DNA of 5,975 bases from Patescibacteria group bacterium (lineage in GTDB: Bacteria; Patescibacteriota; Minisyncoccia; Minisyncoccales; CG1-02-41-26), in NCBI GenBank assembly GCA_018830365.1, contig JAHJSK010000071.1, positions 1 to 5,975 of the forward strand, in the 5' to 3' direction. The position numbers were made by a program, and so were the translations under genes. How positions within the stretch are numbered: position 1 is the stretch's first letter; every line of letters begins with the position of its first letter. Below are positions 1 to 3,778 of this stretch, piece by piece. Below the pieces are notes generated by a model. It had not been told where the DNA came from, did not search any database, and saw nothing but the letters and a program-made list of their open reading frames with translations.

Positions 1-237
1 CATTTCAAGCCCCACAAAACTTGGTTCATAAGCCAAATTTTTTAAATGGCGGCGATATTGCGAATCCACTTCGGCAACTTCAAGACAAAGCAAAATAGCT
101 TCCCGAATTCTTTTTTTTAATTCCGAAAGCGTCTTGGCTTGAGTATAACAGCCGGGCAGCATTGGAACCGAAGCTATAAAATATCCATCCTCGCCTTGCT
201 CAATAATAACTTTAAATTGTTGAGGATTTTTAACCAT
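1..237 (-). CDS. HicB-family antitoxin, N-terminal part (cut by window edge)
   Basis: An open frame runs from an ATG at 235-237 to the left edge without a stop, giving 79 residues. It starts MVKNPQQFKVIIEQGEDGYF and continues IASVPMLPGCYTQAKTLSE, then an amphipathic helix rich in K, R, E and L. This is the HicB layout: a beta strand, a G-E-D-G-Y-F/W turn, the V-P-x-L-P-G-C-x-T-x-A/G segment, then the helix of the degraded RNase H-like fold. HicB proteins neutralise HicA, a small double-stranded-RNA-binding-fold mRNA interferase, and usually repress their own operon. No hicA lies upstream (238-290 is empty), so a partner would have to sit beyond the left edge. There is no clear Shine-Dalgarno box. 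A GTG three codons upstream (244-246) is possible but less likely than the ATG. The family call is fairly firm; the partner is inferred. Confidence 0.8.
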   Translation of the reverse strand, partial: MVKNPQQFKVIIEQGEDGYFIASVPMLPGCYTQAKTLSELKKRIREAILLCLEVAEVDSQYRRHLKNLAYEPSFVGLEM

Positions 238-290
238 ATTATTCACTTTGAATTATGAAATGCATTTTTGCTGTCATTCTCGTGTTTTTC

Positions 291-566
291 TTAATCCAAT
301 TTCATTGCTGCTTCATATGCTATCCCAGCAAGTACCATGTTATTTTCCTTTATGCACTTATTGCCTAATTGAATGAATTTTTCTTCCAATAATGATTTTC
401 CTAACCCCGCTTTTTCGTATTCCGCGCAAGCCGCATAAAATCTGCCTTCTCTTAAAAAAGCGTCTCCAAGCAATAAACTTACTCCTTCGTTTACCCTCTC
501 ATTTTCAGTCTTATGTACTTCTTGTTCCACGCTACCATTTTTAATTTGTTCTTTGTTTTCATTCAT
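291..566 (-). CDS. Small TPR-like hypothetical protein (91 aa)
   Basis: The first about 25 residues are polar and probably disordered (N, K, E and Q rich). Two helical hairpins follow: residues about 30-53 (LLLGDAFLREGRFYAACAEY) and about 65-90 (IQLGNKCIKENNMVLAGIAY). Both share the spacing L-G-x-x-x-x-x-x-x-x-x-x-A-x-x-x-Y-E-x-A, typical of tetratricopeptide helices A and B. TPRs bind peptides or partner proteins, and two repeats alone would form a minimal scaffold. No signal peptide or membrane segment is visible. The ATG at 564-566 is the only sensible start and has no Shine-Dalgarno box. The gene lies between a HicB antitoxin and a PIN toxin in the same direction, with a copy of the dispersed AT-rich repeat just upstream (585-636). 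I do not recognise a specific family. It could be a toxin-antitoxin accessory or an unrelated passenger. Confidence 0.6.
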   Translation of the reverse strand: MNENKEQIKNGSVEQEVHKTENERVNEGVSLLLGDAFLREGRFYAACAEYEKAGLGKSLLEEKFIQLGNKCIKENNMVLAGIAYEAAMKLD

Positions 567-584
567 ATTTTTGATTATTGTTAG

Positions 585-636
585 AAATTTAATTTACAAT
601 TTTATCCGACCTTTTGTTTGATTATATTTTTAAATT
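585..636 (-). repeat. Dispersed AT-rich repeat, copy A
   Basis: On the plus strand this reads AAATTTAATTTACAATTTTA, then TCCGAC, then CTTTTGTTTGATTATATTTT and TAAATT. It matches 1918-1979 almost base for base apart from a gap of about eight bases in the middle and a few substitutions, and it matches the first part of 1396-1447. It lies directly upstream of the start at 566, read on the minus strand. Confidence 0.6.
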
Positions 637-669
637 CAATGAAGTTCCGACACGACTCCGATACGATGG

Positions 670-1077
670 TTATAATTTTAAAGAAGTTTTAAAAAATTTT
701 TGAGAAGTGATAATTTTTATTTTTTGATATTCTTTAATTTTTAAAAGGTGTTTATCGCCAGAAACAATATAATTGGCTTTGCCAGTTAAGCCACATTCAA
801 TTATTTTATTGTCAGACAAATCTTCTTTAACAATATTAAGTTTTATTGTTGGTTCAATAATTTTAGAGTTAATGGCCAAAATTTCAATGAAATCATTTGT
901 GTCTTCTAATGGAAAATGGAATTTATTTATTAGCTTATCTCTAACTTCTTCAAGAATTTCTAATGATGTTAAAATAATAAAAATACCCTTCAATCCTTTT
1001 TGAACTATTTTATATGGAGCGCCTCTCCAAAATAAAGAAGAAATAAAAATGTTTGCATCCAAGACCGCTTTAATCAT
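670..1077 (-). CDS. PIN-domain toxin (putative ribonuclease, COG1569/TIGR00305-like)
   Basis: At 135 residues it has the full length of single-domain PIN toxins. The N-terminus MIKAVLDANIFISSLFWRGA carries the first acidic residue, Asp7, and the D-x-N signature. Glu43/Glu44 lie in the EILEEVRDKL helix, Asp89 in the DLSDNKIIECGL segment, and Asp108 in YIVSGDKHLL. These four acidic positions form the metal-binding site of PIN ribonucleases, so the enzyme looks catalytically intact. It ends with the usual TSQKFF-type strand. PIN toxins of this group cleave RNA when freed from their antitoxin. The ATG at 1075-1077 lies inside the upstream gene's last codons (8-base overlap, 1070-1077), so the two are translationally coupled as a toxin-antitoxin operon with the antitoxin first. 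No Shine-Dalgarno box is visible, which fits re-initiation. The family is confident; its cellular target is unknown. Confidence 0.88.
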   Translation of the reverse strand: MIKAVLDANIFISSLFWRGAPYKIVQKGLKGIFIILTSLEILEEVRDKLINKFHFPLEDTNDFIEILAINSKIIEPTIKLNIVKEDLSDNKIIECGLTGKANYIVSGDKHLLKIKEYQKIKIITSQKFFKTSLKL

Positions 1078-1273
1078 TTTTCAAGACATCGCTTAATTTA
1101 ATACCCTTTCTCTTGGCAAATTCCTTTCCTTTTTTAGTTAAATTTTCAAAACGCCCCAAAGAACCCAAAATCATCATTTTAATCTTAAGTTGTTTTAGTT
1201 CTTCTAAAATAATATTTTGAGTCCTGAAAATATTTTGATATTCAATTTTTTGATTTTGGGTTAATGTTTCCAT
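1070..1273 (-). CDS. Putative antitoxin of the PIN toxin module (67 aa)
   Basis: This small basic protein starts METLTQNQKIEYQNIF. It has a predicted N-terminal helix and coiled segment (residues about 5-32, rich in Q, E, K, L and I), then GSLGRFENLTKKGKEFAKRK and an acidic tail, LSDVLKND. It immediately precedes and overlaps the PIN toxin gene by 8 bases, the standard arrangement for a cognate antitoxin. The antitoxin call rests on this position, the small size and the charge, not on a recognised DNA-binding fold. The GRFENLTKKGKEFA segment could be the DNA-contacting part, but that is inference. The ATG at 1271-1273 sits six bases after a good -10 box, so translation probably starts at the very 5' end of the mRNA. 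Confidence 0.65.
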   Translation of the reverse strand: METLTQNQKIEYQNIFRTQNIILEELKQLKIKMMILGSLGRFENLTKKGKEFAKRKGIKLSDVLKND

Positions 1274-1309
1274 GTTTTAATAATATCACAAAAAAAATAA
1301 TGAAATCAA
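1274..1309 (-). promoter_or_regulatory. Putative extended -10 promoter giving a leaderless antitoxin-PIN toxin mRNA
   Basis: Read on the minus strand there is TTGATT (1304-1309), an 18-base spacer, then TGATATTAT, whose -10 hexamer TATTAT (1280-1285) is preceded by a TGn extension. Exactly six bases separate the hexamer from the ATG at 1271-1273. The expected transcription start therefore falls on or next to the A of the start codon, which matches the lack of a Shine-Dalgarno sequence. AT-rich DNA produces such matches by chance, so confidence is moderate. Confidence 0.42.
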
Positions 1310-1395
1310 TTAGTAAAATTACGCGCTGAGAACTGCGCTCGGTCTAATTCTTTGTCTGATTTTTAAAAATTTATAATTCAGAAACTTCCAATAAT

Positions 1396-1447
1396 AAATT
1401 TAATTAATAATTTTTATCCGACTTTTTAACTTTTTATTTATAAATTT
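1396..1447 (-). repeat. Dispersed AT-rich repeat, copy C
   Basis: The plus strand reads AAATTTAATTAATAATTTTT, then ATCCGACTTTTTAACTTTTT, then ATTTATAAATTTC. It matches copy B (1918-1979) through the ATCC[A/G]ACTTT..AACTTTTT core, then ends earlier. It overlaps the frameshifted tail of the RelE-type toxin (1434-1463) and lies upstream, on the minus strand, of the antitoxin-PIN operon. Confidence 0.5.
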
Positions 1448-1463
1448 CATGTGTGCCTATATC
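1434..1463 (-). pseudogene. Out-of-frame C-terminal tail of the RelE-type toxin
   Basis: On the minus strand the codons from 1463 down to 1434 read D-I-G-T-H-E-I-Y-K-stop. This is the conserved C-terminal end (D-I-G-T-H-x-x-Y) expected after the I-D-L-L strand of the toxin encoded just upstream. It is one base out of frame with that gene. Adding a single base between 1463 and 1464 would give a continuous protein of about 85 residues. The restored stop is the TAA at 1434-1436. Confidence 0.75.
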
Positions 1464-1690
1464 AATAAATCAATATTATCTGAATCAATAAAAGCAAACA
1501 TTATTCTATATTGCCCCGTAGCTGTAAATGCCCAATATTCTTGATATTTGCCGTGAAGTTTGTGAGTGTCAAGTTTTGGATTAAAGGGATTAACTCGAAA
1601 AATTTGTTCTTTTTCTTTGGCTTTTTGTTTTATGTTTTTCGGTAATTTTCTATAAGATTTTTTGAATTTAGATGAAGCGCGAATAATCAT
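1457..1690 (-). CDS. RelE/ParE-superfamily mRNA interferase-type toxin, C-terminally truncated by a frameshift
   Basis: The 77-residue protein starts MIIRASSKFKKSYRKLPKNI. Two basic N-terminal helices are followed by NPFNPKLDTHKLHGKYQEYW (residues 34-53), then AFTATGQYRIMFAFID and a last strand, DNIDLLI. The N-P-F-x-P-x-L-x-T-H-K-L-x-G segment and the Y-R-I-x-F strand are hallmarks of RelE/YafQ-like toxins, which cleave mRNA on the ribosome. The frame stops at a TAG (1457-1459) just before the family's usual D-I-G-T-H-x-x-Y ending, which is present one frame over at 1434-1463. Conserved C-terminal His and Tyr residues are therefore lost, and the toxin may be inactive. It starts one base after the antitoxin stop (TAATATG), which implies coupling. 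A weak GGA lies five bases before the ATG. The family is confident; activity is doubtful. Confidence 0.82.
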   Translation of the reverse strand: MIIRASSKFKKSYRKLPKNIKQKAKEKEQIFRVNPFNPKLDTHKLHGKYQEYWAFTATGQYRIMFAFIDSDNIDLLI

Positions 1691-1691
1691 A

Positions 1692-1904
1692 TTAGTCCAA
1701 ATCAGTTAACGACTTGATTGTTTTTAATTTTCCATTTAGTTTTTCTTTTTTATACACTTGAATAGCCATATCGATATCCGCTTCCTCGTCTAATTTTTTT
1801 CTAATTATTTTTTCCAAATTTAAAAATTTTTCATATTTTCTGCGCGGGATAATTATTAAATCATCTCCCTTGATCATTTTTTGTGGAATAGTGATGGTGT
1901 CCAT
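1692..1904 (-). CDS. Antitoxin partner of the RelE-type toxin (70 aa)
   Basis: From the ATG at 1902-1904 the protein reads MDTITIPQKMIKGDDLIIIP, then RRKYEKFLNLEKII, then an acidic-basic helical tail that includes KKLDEEADIDMAIQVYKKEK. The short beta-rich N-terminus followed by R-x-x-Y-E-x-F-L resembles the DNA-binding part of Phd/AbrB-like antitoxins, and the helical C-terminus would wrap the toxin. It sits directly upstream of a RelE-type toxin with a one-base gap. A longer frame reaches 1991, but its extra 29 residues are simply a translation of the dispersed repeat (copy B), so the internal ATG is preferred. Because the partner toxin is frameshifted, this antitoxin may now be redundant or may act against related toxins. 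Confidence 0.72.
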   Translation of the reverse strand: MDTITIPQKMIKGDDLIIIPRRKYEKFLNLEKIIRKKLDEEADIDMAIQVYKKEKLNGKLKTIKSLTDLD

Positions 1905-1917
1905 ATTATTTTTATTT

Positions 1918-1979
1918 AAATTTAATTTACAATTTTTATCCAACTTTCCAACTTTTTGCTTGATTGTATTTTTAAATTT
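1918..1979 (-). repeat. Dispersed AT-rich repeat, copy B (longest copy)
   Basis: The plus strand reads AAATTTAATTTACAATTTTT, ATCCAACTTTCCAACTTTTT, then GCTTGATTGTATTTTTAAAT. It is the fullest of three copies (see 585-636 and 1396-1447). On the minus strand it contains a tandem AGTTGGA-type heptamer. It ends 14 bases before the antitoxin start at 1904, so it probably forms the leader or promoter region of that operon. Confidence 0.6.
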
Positions 1980-1987
1980 CCAGATAG

Positions 1988-2080
1988 ACAATTTTTCTCT
2001 CCGAGAAAAATTGTTTTGGCGAGATCCCGTTTAGCGGGACGAGCTCGCCCGCCAAAATTTTTTCAAAAATTTAGGAGGGC
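1988..2080. repeat. Compound palindromic element of three consecutive inverted repeats
   Basis: First is a perfect 12-bp hairpin, ACAATTTTTCTC / GAGAAAAATTGT (1988-1999 and 2003-2014) with a 3-base loop. Second is a nested arm pair: GGCGAG (2018-2023) with CTCGCC (2044-2049) enclosing TCCCG (2025-2029) and CGGGA (2035-2039). Third is a 16-bp imperfect hairpin, 2047-2062 with 2065-2080, having two mismatches. Close packing of three palindromes in about 93 bases with no reading frame suggests a repeat element. It could also end transcription from either side. Confidence 0.6.
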
Positions 2081-2137
2081 AAGTGCAAAAAATATAGAAT
2101 AATTTTTCTTTTATATTTTTAAGGTAAATTATTATAT

Positions 2138-2242
2138 AATTTCGGAAATAACTTATATAATTGTAAATCTAAGGTATTCCGAAATTAGAGAGTTAACACT
2201 CTCTATTGTCAAACGAAGTCCTGCTTAGCCCCGATAAGCAGG
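2138..2242 (+). other. Three-hairpin cluster, possible structured RNA or leader
   Basis: AATTTCGGAA (2138-2147) pairs perfectly with TTCCGAAATT (2177-2186). Directly abutting it, AGAGAGT (2187-2193) pairs with ACTCTCT (2198-2204) over a TAAC tetraloop. Then CCTGCTTA (2220-2227) pairs with TAAGCAGG (2235-2242) over GCCCCGA. A TATAAT lies at 2135-2140 and an SD-like box follows at 2250-2260. The order promoter-like box, stems, SD resembles a regulated leader, but no gene follows. Strand is inferred from the SD-like box. Confidence 0.35.
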
Positions 2243-2440
2243 CAAAACGAAAAAGGAGGTTAATAATTTCAGTTTCAATGTCAGACAAAACAAAACCAAA
2301 AAATGCCTTTTAAAAAAGGACAAAAAATTCACTTTTTCCTTATAATATTTTAACTTTATGATATTTCAAATTTGGAACTTTTAAAAAAACTTACAACGCT
2401 GATGTATCCTAACACACCCTATCGCGAAATGCAATGGATT

Positions 2441-2472
2441 AGCTTTTTAGCTTTTTAGCTTTTTAGCTTTTT
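2441..2472. repeat. Octamer tandem repeat, four perfect copies
   Basis: AGCTTTTT is repeated four times without error. It is preceded by CAATGGATT, and the 11 bases CAATGGATTAG (2432-2442) recur at 3646-3656 in the next intergenic region. A perfect array of this kind is prone to replication slippage. No coding role is possible here. Confidence 0.85.
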
Positions 2473-2482
2473 ATGTAATTTC

Positions 2483-2522
2483 ACCCATCACCTTTTTCCC
2501 TAATGGAAAAAAGGTGAGGGGT
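2483..2522 (-). terminator. Palindrome downstream of the FtsQ-type gene, possible terminator
   Basis: ACCC-A-TCACCTTTTTCC (2483-2499) pairs with GGAAAAAAGGTGA-G-GGGT (2505-2522), with one bulge and one mismatch and a 5-base loop. It lies about 45 bases beyond the stop of the minus-strand gene at 2567. No U-tract follows on the minus strand, so intrinsic termination is uncertain. It may instead be another member of the palindromic repeats. Confidence 0.35.
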
Positions 2523-2566
2523 TCATGCGTTCTACTTATATCATACAACATAGCGTTATTCAACAA

Positions 2567-3496
2567 TTATTTATATTTATAATACGCCTTGGTAAATCTT
2601 AAATCTATGTATTCTAAATTTTTTCTTTTTTCAATAGGAATAGCTTTTTCCAAAAGCAGTTGGAGCTTGGTTAAACACAAATTTATTCCTTCCAAAGGAA
2701 AATACTTTGTATTTTCGGCGCTCGCTCGGAAAAACAAAAACGAAGTTTTTGTTTTTACTCGCTCCGTTTGAAAATAAATTTCCCAGCCCTCAAATGTCTT
2801 AGCCGTTATTTTCCCTGTTTCAACAACAAATTCGTTAATACCTATTTTTAAATCTTTTTCAATTTTGTTTTGAATTTTTAAAATTAAATCCAAAATTTCT
2901 TTTGAAAAAACTTTTTGCCCCAAAATCACAGGGTTCTGGCTTTTGTCCTGTTTAACAACAAGATTATTTTCTTCAACCATTGAAGAAGTAGAAAATTCCT
3001 GATTTTCAACAAGCTCAAAAATCACCCCGTTTTTATCAAAAGAATAACATTGCTCGCTGTTTAATTGTCCACCGCTTGCCCCATGGGAAATCAAAGGTTT
3101 TTCTTCAGCATTTCCCTCGCAATATTTTCCCATTGCTTGTCTTTCTATAATTTTAACAATTATTTTATCAGGAAAATTTCTTTTAAAAATCGTTTTTTCA
3201 ATAACAGGAAATTTATTTAAAAGCAATTTATTTATTTCTTTAAAATTTTGAAGAAAAATACTTTTTGTTTCCCAAAAAATAACCTTTTTTTTAATTTGCG
3301 TTTCAATAGCATTTTGAATTTCCTGTTTGGAAATTTTTTGATTGTCCAAAATCTCAATTTTTTTAATTTGAAAAAAAGAAAAAAAGAAAACCACATAAAA
3401 AATTTCCACAAAAAAAATTAAAAACAAAACAAACCGAAACAATGTCCGATTTTTAAAAATAGATTTTTCCCTTTTGTGTTTTTTGGGTTTATACAC
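2567..3496 (-). CDS. ftsQ: FtsQ/DivIB-type cell-division protein with POTRA domain
   Basis: This 309-residue protein has the FtsQ plan. A basic cytoplasmic tail (MYKPKKHKREKS, residues 1-18) precedes one membrane segment (about 19-42, very rich in F, L and V). A POTRA domain follows (about 43-119), starting FQIKKIEILDNQKISKQEI and ending FKRNFPDKIIVKIIERQ. The beta domain contains CYSFDKNGVIFE, GWEIYF and the typical end NLEYIDLRFTKAYYKYK. FtsQ bridges cytoplasmic and outer divisome parts (FtsB, FtsL, FtsW/I) at the septum. Two segments look inserted against the family pattern: residues about 127-149, between Cys126 and Cys150, and about 243-266, after GWEIYF. Both are encoded by repeat-like DNA. 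The start is a GTG (3494-3496) directly preceded in frame by TAA, so no longer form is possible. No Shine-Dalgarno box is seen. Confidence 0.85.
   Translation of the reverse strand: MYKPKKHKREKSIFKNRTLFRFVLFLIFFVEIFYVVFFFSFFQIKKIEILDNQKISKQEIQNAIETQIKKKVIFWETKSIFLQNFKEINKLLLNKFPVIEKTIFKRNFPDKIIVKIIERQAMGKYCEGNAEEKPLISHGASGGQLNSEQCYSFDKNGVIFELVENQEFSTSSMVEENNLVVKQDKSQNPVILGQKVFSKEILDLILKIQNKIEKDLKIGINEFVVETGKITAKTFEGWEIYFQTERVKTKTSFLFFRASAENTKYFPLEGINLCLTKLQLLLEKAIPIEKRKNLEYIDLRFTKAYYKYK
2699..2770 (-). repeat. Palindromic repeat inside ftsQ (apparent insert 2)
   Basis: Two perfect hairpins lie within the reading frame: AAAATAC / GTATTTT (2699-2705, 2709-2715) and AAAAACAAAAAC / GTTTTTGTTTTT (2730-2741, 2745-2756). 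The second is flanked by CGCTCGCTCGG and ACTCGCTCCG. They encode residues about 243-266 (TERVKTKTSFLFFRASAENT region), between two family-typical segments, GWEIYF and the INLCLTKLQLLLEK helix. The boundaries are my estimate. Confidence 0.55.
3050..3118 (-). repeat. Apparent in-frame insert 1 of ftsQ
   Basis: Encodes residues about 127-149, including PLISHGASGGQLNS, between Cys126 and Cys150, where related proteins usually have only a few residues before the C-Y-x-x-D-K-x-G strand. The DNA is GC-richer than its surroundings and contains a GGGAAAT / ATTTCCC inverted repeat (3085-3091, 3110-3116) and the palindrome CCCATGGG (3080-3087). Insert status is inferred from remembered family alignments. 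Confidence 0.4.
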
Positions 3497-3524
3497 TTAT
3501 TTAATCGCAAAACGTAAAACGCAA

Positions 3525-3600
3525 CCTGCCCGCAATGCTTCGCCTGCCCGCATTGCTACGCAAAGCGTTGCAGGCGGGCATAGCGATGCAGGCGGGAGCG
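3525..3600. repeat. GC-rich inverted repeat built from an 18-bp unit in 2+2 arrangement
   Basis: CCTGCCCGCAATGCTTCG (3525-3542) and CCTGCCCGCATTGCTACG (3543-3560) are tandem copies differing at two positions. The unit CGTTGCAGGCGGGCATAG (3566-3583) and its partial copy CGATGCAGGCGGGAGCG (3584-3600) follow in near-inverted orientation. The result is a long two-tier hairpin with only a few bases between arms. Its GC content contrasts sharply with the AT-rich surroundings. CAAAAC/AAAACG-type repeats flank it on both sides (3506-3524, 3601-3627). It separates lepA from the FtsQ-type gene and ends 29 bases upstream of the FtsQ start. Confidence 0.75.
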
Positions 3601-3660
3601 CAAAACCTATCTCAAAACGCAAAACTTTTAATTCTTTTTTAAAGCCAATGGATTAGATTA

Positions 3661-3709
3661 GTTTTGACTTTTACGTTTTAGTTTTGACATTTGAGTTTTG
3701 AGTTTTGAG
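3661..3709. repeat. GTTTTGA-type short repeat array, shared with the lepA insert
   Basis: The motif GTTTTGA/GTTTTAG recurs with short spacers, ending in ACATTTGAG followed by two more TTTTGAG units (3687-3709). The 23 bases 3687-3709 are identical to 5454-5476 inside lepA. The middle part, TTTTACGTTTT (3669-3679), is the inverse of AAAACGTAAAA at 3509-3519, so the array and the GC hairpin may form one larger inverted element of about 200 bases. Confidence 0.7.
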
Positions 3710-3778
3710 ATATATAATTGTTTGTCCCGCTAATTGGGAACGTGGCGGAAAAAATTGATATTTGAAAATTACAAGGAA

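Larger units (their letters stand above)
2081..2566. other. Gene-free interval with hairpins and tandem repeats
   Basis: No coding frame of convincing length or composition is present on either strand. The interval holds a plus-strand TATAAT (2135-2140) without a good -35, three hairpins (2138-2186, 2187-2204, 2220-2242), an SD-like AAAAAGGAGGT (2250-2260), an AT-rich stretch, an octamer tandem repeat (2441-2472) and a terminator-like palindrome (2483-2522). The longest frame behind the SD-like box is 11 codons (2278-2313). No tRNA or rRNA signature was seen. Confidence 0.5.

Noticed and set aside
773..1003. Plus-strand open frame of 76 codons
   Set aside because: It is the antisense of the PIN toxin gene, whose catalytic residues and family pattern are clear on the minus strand.
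1460..1468. Programmed -1 frameshift joining the RelE-type toxin to its tail
   Set aside because: The site reads TTTATTGAT, which does not fit the X-XXY-YYZ slippery pattern, and no obvious downstream stem was seen. Deletion or sequence error is more likely.
1905..1991. Longer antitoxin form with 29 extra N-terminal residues
   Set aside because: These codons are the dispersed repeat copy B; the same repeat is non-coding at 585-636.
2278..2313. 11-codon frame MSDKTKPKNAF after an SD-like box
   Set aside because: It is too short to call as a gene, and the ATG is 17 bases from the SD-like box. It is kept only as part of a finding.
2589..2771. Plus-strand open frame of 60 codons
   Set aside because: It is antisense to the FtsQ C-terminal region and reads through its hairpin insert; the product matches nothing recognisable.
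3474..3656. Plus-strand open frame of 60 codons
   Set aside because: It is a translation of the GC-rich inverted repeat; the A-R-N-A-S-P-A-R composition reflects the 18-bp units.
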